The translations under genes were made by a program, and so were the position numbers. Shown here one piece after another: positions 22,141 through 32,759 of a DNA stretch of 64,000 bases. Below the pieces are notes generated by a model that was given only the letters and a program-made list of their open reading frames with translations, searched no databases and was not told where the DNA came from. Source of the DNA: Eopsaltria australis (taxonomy: Eukaryota > Chordata > Aves > Passeriformes > Petroicidae); the NCBI GenBank assembly GCA_034509425.1, contig JAVTVJ010001162.1, positions 186,001-250,000 on the forward strand. Direction: 5' to 3'. Within the stretch, counting starts at the first letter, position 1; each line of letters starts with the position of its first letter.

Positions 22141-25100
22141 TCACAGCACCTGGATGTCCCAGATCTGTGTAGGTCTTTCATCAGCCATGTCCCAAACGAT
22201 GGCGTGGTCCCGGTCGTAAGTCCGGCCACCTGCAGAGCGAGGGGAAGGTTTGGGGAGGGCAAACCCCACTGCTGACGGTGCTGAAGGGGTGGACACCCCA
22301 TGGCATGGCCAAACACCCCATTTTTGGGCATCCCTGGGAAAGCAGCCTCTGTACAGGGCCGAGACCTCACCCTTGACATCCAGGATCATGTCCTCAAACA
22401 TCTGGCTGTGGATCCGTCCCCGAGAATCGACGCTCCAGGTCTGCCGTGGCATCCGGGTCTCAGACCACAGCACGGCCTTGGCGCCCTTCCCGGCCGGCCC
22501 GATGACCTGCAGGCTCATGGTGGGGGCCACCTGCAGGGGACACAGAGGGATTTCCCTGTAAACACACCTGGTTCCGTGCTGGAATGTGGGATGAGCAGAA
22601 AAGTGGGAGGTGGGGGTGATGAGGGTGACAAAAACTCCACAGGGAAGGCAGAGATGGCTTCACGTCTCCAGGGGAGACTCAGGGAGGAGAATCACCAGAT
22701 CTCTGGAGACAAGGCTGGGATGAGAGGCTGGGAAAAGCTGTTATAAACCCTGGAAGATGGCTGTGGGGTGGGGAGTGCCCAGCAGGAGCCCTGCCAGGGG
22801 CTGCCCCGGTCCCCTTGGCAGCGCTGGCTGTCACAGCTGAGCCCTGACCTGGTTTTTGATCAGCCCATCCTCGTAGTACCAGACGGAGCTGCTCTGCTCG
22901 CTCAGGCTGGAGACCACCACCCGCCCTGCCTTCATGTCCTCCACGTCATCGGGGACCGAGAGGAAGAGCTCCAGCTCCCTGCTCCTGATGCGGAAATAGA
23001 TCCGCCTCTGCAACGAGAGAAACCCGGTGTTTGCACCCAAAAACCCTGCTGCCTGCACCTGCAGGATCTCACCTGGCTGGGACTTTGGGAAGGGAAGATC
23101 CTGGGCCCCTGGGGGGTTCTCCCCATTGTCCTCCCTCCCGGAGATCCCCACGTGTCCCCAGGGCCATGGCTGTGACTGTGACCTGTCCCCCGTAGCTGGC
23201 ACGGGCACGGCTCACCACGCTGGGATGCCACGGATTTTACAAGGCAGTTGCCCACAGGGAGCGTTTCACCACAAAGGCGGCCACTCCCAGGGTGGGGGAC
23301 AGGAATCTGGGGTGGCAGTGCCGAGCTGGTGGCACCTTTCCAGGGTCAGAGCTGTCAGCTGCAGGCTGCTGCTCCCCAGGCTCCCCCAGCCCACCCTGAG
23401 TGGGCTGGCAGCTCTATCTCTGTGTGAGCCTCGTGCCCTGGGGTTTTGGGGTTCACCCCACGGGATGCCAGTGCCCTGTCCCCTCCCGAAGGTGACACTC
23501 ACCTGTCGGATGGGGTAGAGGGACCCCACGTGCTGGAGCCCACTGTAGGTCAGCCAGTTGGTGATCTCGGTGCAGTCCAGCAGCCACTGCCGCCCTCGGA
23601 AGTCACCGTGCTCGCACAGCACCCAGCTGAGGGGACAGGATGGCACAGGACAGGTCACCCCAGGTGGGCAGGGGACACCCACCGGGTGCTGGGGGACCAG
23701 GGCTCACTTACATCCCTCCTTTGACCCGCACCGACAGCACATGGTTGTTGAAACCCTCTGCCTGCAGACTCCGCACTTCGGAGTTCAGCTCAATCTCCTT
23801 CCCCTCGAAACACTCCAGCCCGTGCAGGAAGATGGAGGGCTCCGAGAAAAACTGTGGGATCGGGGCCAGAGACGGGGTGGGAGGGGGCAAGGAGGGGAGG
23901 AATGAGGGTTACAGGGGTGGAGAGCCAGGACTGGAGGTGCTCGTGAGACAGGGGGGTTTGGGAAGGGAAGGGAAGGGAAGGGAAGGGAAGGGAAGGGAAG
24001 GGAAGGGAAGGGAAGGGAAGGGAAGGGAAGGGAAGGGAAGGGAAGGGAAGGGAAAGGGGAACTCACCAGAGGAACTTTCTTCAAGGAGCCGATGGCAGTG
24101 GAGGAGAAGCAGCCCATGGCGCTGAGCGTGGGGTACTCGCCCTCGGACAGCACGTGCTGCTCCCCCGCAAAGTCCTGCCCATCGAACAGGATCCAGCTGT
24201 AGGGAGGAGCATTCCCGGGCTGACAGAGCCATCACGGCTGGCATCCATCCCTCCTGTGACCCACAGCACCCCTGTCCCGCCCACCCTCTGGGGCTGCCCG
24301 GGGTGTTGTCCCTGTCCCCATCCCGCATGCCCCCCCAGGACAGCCCACCTGCCCCCCCGGACTCTGCAGGAGCGTGGGATGAAGGCTTCGGGCAGGGCCT
24401 CCTGGTCCTCCTCAAAGGCAACGTGATCCCCCAAGAAATCAGGCTCTGAGAAAAGCAGGATCTGGGGAGGGGGAGCAGGGGGGCTCAGTGAGGGGCACAG
24501 CATCACCACCACCCCACAGGGGGCTGTGTCCCCCGGGGGATCACGTCCCCCTCCCCATCCACCACCCCTGACCTTGGAGACGAAGTGGAGGTTGTGTTCC
24601 TTGACCTGGAAGTGAACAGAGCAGGGCTGGTGGGTATCTGGCTGTGACACCCACCAGCCCAGGGGGTGCCCTGAGGAAAGGGTGTCCCCTCACCTGCAGG
24701 ATGGGCTGTGCAGAGGCGATGTGGCAGTCGGTGGCCCCCCAGTCCTCGCAGTTGCGGTACACGCCCTTCTCCAGGATGTACTGCTCGCCAGAGTAGTTGG
24801 GACCCTCATAGGCCACCCACCTGGGGGAGGAGGCGAGTGGGGCTCGTTTCCTCCCCAGCCACCCCCTGTCCCCCCTGCCCCATCCCCCTGTCCCCCCTGC
24901 CCTGTCCCCACGCTCACACGCCGCTCAGCACGTGGATGGACTGGGTGACAGTGCTGTAGCCAGCCAGCTGCGTGTCGGGGAGCGCCTCGCTCAGCTCCAC
25001 GCTCGGGCCCTCCTCGAAGTCCATGGCCTCAAACAGGACCAGTGCTGGGTCAGAGAAGTCCTGTGGGGAGAAGGAATCCCCCCAGACCCCGTGGTCTGTC

Positions 25101-28100
25101 AGGGAAGGGGCTGCAGGCTGGGCACACACAGAGCTGGGCTCCTGTCTGGCCTTGGCACCCCGGGAAGGGTGGGAGCAGCTCCCAAACCTCTGCTTGGATG
25201 AGTCTGGGGGCTCTCAGGCCACGCCCAACTGCCTGATGCAGGCAGGGAAGGCTCCCTTTGGGGAGTGAGGATGGGATGGGGGTGCCTGGCTCTCTCTGCC
25301 CACACTAAGTCCATTCCCCAGCGATTCCCATCCCTGCCCTCACCGTCCGGATCAGCCGCAGGGACACCAGCTCCTTGCTGTAGCCGCCCCACTGCCTCCA
25401 GTCCTGGTACTCCCCTTCCTCCAGCAGGTACTGGTGGCCACGGAAACCTTCCTTCTCGTAGCCAACCCAGCTGTGGCACAGGCAGACACGGGCAGTGAGG
25501 ATCCAAAGGATTTCCACGTGCTGGGGCATGGGGACACCATCCACACCCTCTCTCCCAAGTGACCCACAGCCATTCCACAGCCCTTCCCAGCGGTGACCAT
25601 CCCCTTCCCAGCCTGCTCCGGCTGGGATGCCAGCCCTGCCCTCCCCGTGCCACTCACCAGCCACCCAGGACGCGCAGGGAGCCCACTGTGGCCAGCGCTG
25701 GCTCGGGCAGGCGCTTCAGGCCGTAGATGTCTCTGCTGATGGTGAAGCTGCGGCCCTGGAAAGCTGCAGCCTCATAGATCAGCACCTGGAGACAGGTGAG
25801 AAAGGTGAGGAAGGGGATGAGGTGGGGTGAGAATGGTCCCATGGCATTCCAGCCCGTGGTTCCTGGGAGCTGGAAGAACTCACCTGTGGCTCACCGGGTC
25901 TCTCCACGACAGGGCAGCCCTGGAAGGAGAAGGAGCCCCAGTGAGGCTGTGGTGGCAGGAGGGGACATTTCAGGGATATCTGCTACTCCCCCTTTAAAGC
26001 CTGAGCTGGTTTTTGGGTCGTTTTAATTCAAGAAACTCTTTTGAAGCTTTTCCTCAGCCCTGACCCACAGGAGCACTTTCCAGAGCCACGCTTGGCCTGT
26101 TTCCACACTGGGATCTCACTGATGGCAACCAGGAGCTGCCAGAACACCCCTGAAACCCCACACCAGGAGCCAGCACTCACCAGCCTGATGGGATGCATGG
26201 AGCAGATGGATGGGTCCTTTGCTCCCCAAGCCTTTAAATTGGGGTACCCGCCCGGCTCCAGAACGTAGGGATCATCATCGAAGAAAGGTTTGGAGTAAAG
26301 CAGCCACCTGGGGAAGGGAGGGGAAGGCATCACACCCTGCTCCAACCCGTGTCAGAGCCCACCTGGCACCCCCCCAGCAGCAGGGTCCCGCTCACAGGCC
26401 CGAGTGGACGATGATGGAGGCGGCAGCCAGCGCCTGTCCCTGCATGCGGGTGTCCTCGGCCGAGCCGCTGAACCGGAGCCGGGCGCCCTCGCCGTTCTCC
26501 TCCGCGAAGAGGCTGATCTCGGGGGTGCGGTAATCCTGGGGGGACAGCGGCGTTCCGGGGCTCCGGCACCTCTGCTTGGAGGGCGCTGGGAGGCTCCGGG
26601 GGGATCCCTGCACTCACCCGCACCACCCTCTTGAAGGAGCCGATGCGGAAGGGGCGGCCCCCGCGGGGCTGCGCGCTGTCCCCGCTGTCCCCGCTGTCCC
26701 CGTACGCCGTCCAGGGGTTGTCGATCTCCACGTCCCCCTCGGCAAGCACGCACTTGCGCCCGCGGAACCGCGGCTTCTCGTACATCACCCACCTGGCAGC
26801 GGGGTGGGGGCAAAGCGGGGGGAAATCCAGCGTTACCCGCGGCCCTGCGGGTGCCCTCGGGGCACAGCGTGGGTGGGGACGCCCCGCCACCGCCGCCGTG
26901 CTGCGTCCGCAGTAATTAGCGCTGGCAGGACGGTCACTCCTGAACCCCGGGCTGCGACCTGGCCGACAGCCCCGGCACGGGGAGCGCCGAGTCCCAGCCA
27001 AGCCTCCCTCGGTGTCCCCTCCGCGCGTTCTCGCCCCGCCGCTGTCCCTACCCGCCTCGGATGACTCGGATGGAGATGGTGTGAGAGAGCTCCCAGGATG
27101 TGGCGTCGGGGACGTCGTCCCAGATCTCCCGTTTGTGCCCCGCGAAGCCGGCATCGGAGTACAGGATGATCTGGGAAGGGGTGACACGGCGGGGAGGTGC
27201 TGCCACACCGCGCCGTGCCCAGCCCGGCCAGCCCAGCCCGGCTCCACCGCCCTCCCTGTACCTTGCCAGGCCTCGTGTTGATCTTCTCCAAACCCTCCCT
27301 GTCCTCCTGCTGGGAAGACCCGAAGGGACGGGCGGGTGAGGAGCACGGAGGGACATCGGCTGCACCAGCCATCTCCCTGCAGCCCAAGCCAGCCGCAGCC
27401 TCGCGTCTGGCGTCTGCCAGGCCCTCCCACCGCCCCGAGCAGCCACACCTCGAGCATTCCTGCTCTGCTGGGGACCAGCCTCCCGCCTGCCCCCGACCCT
27501 CCTGTCACCAGCCCGGGACCCTCCCAGCAGCCGCGGTGGCACCCTCCCATCACTTGACCTCGTATCCACCCTTCCCAGTATCCTCCCATCACCCATCCCA
27601 GTATCCTCCCATCACCTATCCCAGTATCCTGCCATGACCCGTCCCAGTGCCCTCCCGTCACCTATCCCAGAACCTGCACTTTCACCCCATGGCCTCTCTG
27701 AGCACAAGCCGTATGTTGGGAAAAGGGAAGGATGCTCCAGGGTTCAGCCCCCACCCCCTGCCCACACTCCCGGGGAAGGAGAGCGTTTCCCCGGGTGCTG
27801 CATTGGATTCACTCACCAGGACATGCTCGGGGCACAGGGTCACGGTGCTCTCTGGCTCCTCGGTGACAGGAGGGACACATCCAGAGCTCAGGGCTTCCAG
27901 CATGGCCATCTCGGGGCCAGAATGGCCACCAGGGCCCAGCCCGTTGTGGTCCCCGAGGGAGGGTGAGTCTGAGCCGCTGTCGGGCAGCTCGAGCAGGGCG
28001 GCACCGGGGGACACGAAGCGGCTGTAGAGCACGCTGTTGTCCAGCCGGGAGTAGGGCTTGCCCTCATCGGCTCCGGCTGCTCGCTGCTCCATGAAGTGGG

Positions 28101-29799
28101 AGAGCAGTGCCACGCCCTTGAGGACGTTCCCTCGGAAGAGCACACTCCGCTCGGCCGGGCCCCCGGCCACCAGTTTGGCTTTTTCCTCTGCTCCCAGTGT
28201 CCCCAGGAGCGAGTCCCCCTCCACCCACCCATCGCCCGTCACGCCGTTCCTGGGCACCCCACGGAGGGTCCCCGCGGCCGCCCGCTCCTCGGGGCTCAGG
28301 TAGGGGTTCTCGATCTCCTCCTCTTCCTCGGGGGGTTCCTCGGGCCGCCCCGCCGGGCCCCGCGCCAGCAGCTCCCGCAGGGCCTCGGGCAGGGACACGG
28401 GGGCTCGGGGGGCCACGCGTTCCTCGTGGATGGGGGGCAGGGCTGCACAGCGGCCCAGGGCCGATGGCCGCGGCTGCCGAGGGGCCTTGGGCGCCTTCCG
28501 CATCTCCGAGGGCTCCATGTTGCGCAGCGTGTCCACGAAGATCTCCATGTCCACCAGCAGCTCGGGGTCCTCCTCGCCCGCATCCGGGGGGCTCTCAGCT
28601 GGGGGGTCAGGAGCTGGGGGCTCGGCGGGGAGCTCTGGGATGCTCTCGGGCTCTTGGGCTGTGCCCTGGGGGTCTCCCATCCTCTCATCCCCCTCCAGCT
28701 CAATCTCAGCCTTTGCTGATGCAGCTGTTTCAGATGAAGGCTCTGGGCCATCGCTCACCTCCGAGGAGGGGTTCTCAGGGGTGCTGCCAGTTCCCGGGGG
28801 GCTCTCTGTCCTCGGTGGTGTGGCTGAAATGGTGCCATCCACGTCTGCCACGCTTCCCTCACCTGCGCCAGCCGGATCAGCCTGGCCAGCGGCGCCTGCC
28901 GAGGGACACTGCGGGGAGCTGGTCAGACTGGTTTGTGGGTCCCCGGGCCTGTCGCCGGCTCCCGGAGTTGCGTTCACCGGCGTGGGTTCAGCTTGTGGTG
29001 AGTCCTTCTCCTCGGGGGATCCCTCGGCCAGGAGCCCAGCGGCCTCTGTGGTGTCCGACGAGCTCTCCCTGCCCTCTGCGGCCACAGCAGAGCCGCTGCC
29101 GTCCTGCCTGGGGCTGTCCCGCTGCGGCGAGGCCGTGGTGGCCCCGGCGGTGTCGTGTGTCCCGTTTGGAGCCTCCCGTCCCTCCGCCGGCCGCGGCTCG
29201 GACCCGGCCGCGTCCCTGCCCGTCCGCAGCACGGTGACCTGCCTGGCCCTGGGCAGGGCAGGGGCGCAGCCGGGCTTGGCGGCGCACGGGGCCCCGGCCC
29301 CGGGAGCCCCCGCGGGCCGCTCGGCGGGGCGGGTGGGCAGGAGGGTGCCGTGCACGTAGCTCTCCCGGTGCACGGGCACCTCGCGGGGGGCACCCGCCGG
29401 GCAGGGGGTGCTGTCACCGCCGGGCCCCCCCTTCCCCCGCTCGTCCTGGCGCCGGGGCCGCTGCGCCGGGGAATAGACCTGCGAGAAGATGGGGCCGTGC
29501 GCCGTGAAGTCCTTGAGGAGGCTGACGGAGGACGAGTGCTCCCGGTGGGTCGGGGTGGCGGGGCTGGAGCCCGTCTTCTCCACGATCTCCCTCTCCCAGG
29601 CCTGCAGCAGGAGGGACACGCGGGAGGGGCTCCCGTCCCGGCCCCGGGCGGTCTCGGTGCTCTCCAGGCGCCGCGACACCAGCGAGACCTTCTGGAAGCG
29701 GGACCTGCCCTCGGGAGCGCCCGCGGCTCCCTGCTTCATGCTGAGCTCCGCGCTGGAGATGAAGGCCCTGCCCGTGGAGCGCCGGAACGGCGGATCCAT
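22141..29799 (-). CDS. CRYBG2: CRYBG2 (AIM1L), beta-gamma-crystallin domain protein
   Basis: Non-lens beta/gamma-crystallin family member related to AIM1. Coding exons in transcription order: 29799-27817, 27309-27262, 27170-27052, 26792-26618, 26535-26396, 26307-26181, 25919-25884, 25785-25658, 25470-25344, 25060-24918, 24820-24694, 24605-24573, 24461-24349, 24196-24067, 23851-23712, 23626-23503, 23007-22849, 22530-22371, 22229-22141 (TGA). All joins keep frame: 1366 aa. Residues 1-661 form one exon, disordered, rich in P/S/E/G; start chosen at MDPPFRRSTGRAF, although the frame is open further upstream. Residues 678-1231 hold twelve Greek-key motifs in six pairs, each pair an A exon and a B exon opening with W-V/I/L-x-Y/F-E-type signatures (WVMYEKPRFRGRKC, WVAYEGPNYSGEQY, WVLCEHGDFRGRQW). 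Residues 1232-1366 match the C-terminal ricin-type trefoil (VWYYEDGLIKNQ, SQMFEDMILDVKG, HAIVWDMADERPTQIWDI). The first B motif has a GDS-repeat insertion. Human long form is about 1660 aa. Confidence 0.93.
23959..24060. repeat. (GGGAA)n microsatellite in CRYBG2 intron
   Basis: About 20 perfect tandem copies of the pentamer GGGAA (TTCCC on the CRYBG2 sense strand), followed by GGAAAGGGGA. It starts only a few bases after the donor of exon 24196-24067 and makes up almost half of the 215-bp intron (23852-24066). Confidence 0.97.
26671..26703 (-). repeat. CRYBG2: Triplicated GGGGACAGC unit coding GDS-GDS-GDS
   Basis: Three perfect 9-bp copies inside CRYBG2 exon 26792-26618. The other five B-motif exons are 124-130 bp; this one is 175 bp, so the repeat and flanking AQPRGGRP form an insertion of about 16 residues in one loop of the first crystallin domain. 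Confidence 0.85.
27544..27670. repeat. Minisatellite in CRYBG2 intron 1
   Basis: About six imperfect copies of a roughly 20-bp unit CCCATCACCTATCCCAGTAT in the intron between 27310 and 27816. Confidence 0.75.
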
Positions 29800-29890
29800 G
29801 CCGGGACACCGGGCAGGGAACGCCGCGGCCCCGGAACTCCCCGCACTGCCGGGCTCAGCCCCCGCGGCCGCCACGCTGGGGTTGGCAGAG
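29800..29890 (-). other. CRYBG2: CRYBG2 5'UTR part of the large first coding exon
   Basis: Minus-strand acceptor CTCCCTGCAG borders 29890, so an upstream exon must exist. The frame is open through this segment, so extra coding upstream cannot be excluded. Confidence 0.45.
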
Positions 29891-32759
29891 CTGCAGGGAG
29901 AGACGGAGTCTCTGAGAGAGCTGAGAGCAACCGGGGGGAACAGCCCTGGCCCCCAAAGCAGCCCCGCAGACCCCACAGACCTCCCTCTGATCCTGCGGGA
30001 CATTTTGGGAGGATCCCGTGAGCACGGGAGGTGGCCTGGGGGCTTCTTGTGGTGCTCGTGCCATCCATCCTGGCACGTGTGGGGCGTGGGAGGCACCTTG
30101 GGTCCCTCTGCCTGTGTTCGGCAGGGCTGGTGGGAGCGCAGGTGAGCCTGGCGGGGCACAGCTGAACGTGCAGGATGCGGCCGGGCCGGGCCGGGCCGGG
30201 CCGTGCCGTGCCCCGAGCTGTGCCGTGCCCCGAGCTGCGGGATGAGTCAGGCGGGCAGCAGGGCTGCGCCGAGTCAGCAAATGTGGCAAACAAACAAGCC
30301 CAGAAAACAACAGGGAAGCTGCTCCGTGGGGGAAAGGGCCCGGCTGGGATCGGGACCAGAGCTGGGGCAGCCGCGGGGTGCGCAGGGGGAGGCGGAGACC
30401 TGAGCAGCATCATCCCTTGACCCTTCCCCGTGGCTGTGTGGCAAAGGTGGGATGGCTCCATCCGCCTCTGCAGCCTCACTGGCACGAGGAAAAGAAATGG
30501 AATAATCATCCAGCCCTCACCCCCTGATCTGAGATGGTCCCCAGCACCCAGCTCCACATCCTGGTGTGGAGGGTGCAGGGTGGGCATTGCTGTGGTCCCC
30601 AGGGCTCAGAGCAGGGGACAGGGACACAGGTGCCACCTTGGCTCAGGGAGATGCCAGCGGAGGCGTCCGTGTGCTGTGGCCACATGCCTGCCCCAGAAGG
30701 GTTTTATTGCTGGGTTTGGGATGGGGAAGGAGCTGACGCAGCAGGTGCTGGGGAGGGAGCTGGAAGTGCACCCACATCCCAGCATCTCCCAATTAGGAGC
30801 TGCTCGGTGTCACCGCCCAGCCAAGGGGACAATGGCAGGGATGGGGATTTGGGGTCAGCCCGAGGATAGGCTGAGATTGAGGTCCCCGTCCAGGAATGGG
30901 GACACCTCCCTGCACAAGTCCCAGGGCTGCTTTCCCTGGGGGACACCTCGGGAGAGGACCTCATCCTGCACCAGCCGGGTGGGATGAATCCAGCACTGAC
31001 AGGTTGGGTTTTCCCAGTCCCTGAGGGGATCAGGGGGCCGGGGGCAGGCAGGGAAGTGCCGGGTACAGGCAGCTGCCTGCCCCTTCAGCCAGCCCGCCAC
31101 GCGCCCTCCAGATCCTGCTCTCCCCGGCCCAGCAGGTCTTTCCAGAACAGATAGGAAGAGTTTGTGTCATTTTTCCGGAAGGCAATGAGACCTCGTCTGG
31201 GACAGCCAGCGCCGCTCGAAGCTGGGACCAGCCTGGGTGGGGCTCTACAGCCACATGGGCTAATCCACAGCTGGATCCCCAGGGCCACAGCTGGATCCCC
31301 AGGGCCATGGCATTCACCAGTGGAGCAGGGATGGATGCTCTGGCCGTGCCCATGGCTCCAGGACAGCACTGGACTGGGACTCTGGCTCCGTGCAGCACCG
31401 GGATGCTGGGGGCAGGCGGGAGCTGCTGACTCAGCATCCTGCCTCTCACCTGGAGCAGCATTTCCAAGGATCTCCAGGTCTGTCTTTACCTTCCCATCCC
31501 TGCAGCTGGATCCAGCACCTGGTGCCACCCTGGGCCCCACAGGTCCTGGGAAAGAGCCCTGCTCTGCCCCAGCACCCCATTTTCTGCTGAAATAATTCCC
31601 ATGGCAGCAATGGGTCAAGGACATGAGGACATGAGGATGCAAGGACCAGAGGACAAGAGCCTGCAGCTCCCTGGTTGCTGCTGCCGGGGAGGCCATCCCT
31701 GCCTGCCCGGACGTGCCAGGCTGGGTCCAGTGGTGTTGCCACACCAGGGCACCCGGCACGGCTCTAATTAATCCCCTTTGGCCAAGTCAAGCCAAGCTGC
31801 TGACCTCGTTTGCTGCCTCCCGTCACCCCAAAGGGTCTCCCAGCACCCAAGTCAGAGGCACGAGGTGCTGTTTAATATTCAGGAGAGACGGAGGGGCCGA
31901 GGGCAGCAGCTGTGGCTGCCTTTGAGCCGGTGACCACGGATTAAGCTGAGCCTCCGGCCACGCTGGGCTGAGCTCTGTCACCGCGGGGTGAGAGCGGACC
32001 TGCCGCCTTCAGGAAAATCAGGGATCTGGGCTGGGTGGCTGCTGCACGGGCTGAGGTTCACGGGGAGGGCAAGGGAGTCACCGTCCCCCCTCGGTGGCCC
32101 TGCCTCCCCTCGCTGAGCCGGGTCATGTGCCCGGCAGGGAGGGGGACAAGGGTGACAGGGGAACCCCGCTGTCCCCTCAGCCGGGGTCGTGAGGCCACCA
32201 GACGTGGAGGAGCCCCAGCTCACTCCGGCTCCTCTTGGGATGCACTTTGGTGGCAGGAGTTGGGTTACAACCCCAGCAGCTCCCCAAATTCAGGGACTGA
32301 AGGTGAGAGGGTCAGAGCTGGGCTCAGCCCCCCCCCCTCCCAGCCCCATCCCCCCTCCCTGGCCTGTGCAGATCCCAGGGGAGCAGGGACCCATCCCCGT
32401 ACCTGTCAGGGCTGGCCACGGGTCCGAGCACCGGGCAGCCCCCGTGGGTGGCAACGGGACCGGAGCAGCGGTGCCCTCCTCCCCCAGCACCACAGAACCC
32501 CCTCCCTGCCGGCACCCCCGGCAGCCGGGCCGGCCCGGGCAGTGCCCCGTGCCCGGGATCCCCGCCCCGCACCCCCGCGTACCTGCGGGCCGAGGGTCCC
32601 GGCGTGCCGGCCGGGGCAGCGGGGTCTGTGCCGTGCCGTGCCGTGCCGTGCTGCGCCGAGCGGGCTCGCGGGGCTGCTCTCTGCACACCGCACAGCTGGG
32701 CGGACCGGCAGAGTCACCCTGAGCACCCAGCCCTGAGCACCCAGCCCTGGCGCAGCGGA
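29891..32759. other. Intergenic, upstream of CRYBG2; CpG patches, possible 5' exon
   Basis: No coding exon supported. GCCGG/CCGTG pentamer runs occur at 30175-30235 and 32625-32660 inside CpG-rich patches that could be CRYBG2 promoters. A minus-strand donor CCCGCAG/GTACGCG at about 32583 would fit a noncoding first exon. AP-1-type TGAGTCA (30243-30249) and a MAF half-site GAGTCAGCA (30271-30279) lie 350-500 bp upstream of the large exon. A 20-bp direct duplication (unit CCACAGCTGGATCCCCAGGG) lies at 31265-31304. Confidence 0.35.

Noticed and set aside
29800..30159. 120 further in-frame codons upstream of the chosen CRYBG2 start
   Set aside because: A good acceptor at 29890/29891 shows intron sequence upstream, and the upstream residues look like translated noncoding DNA. 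A longer N-terminus through another exon stays possible.
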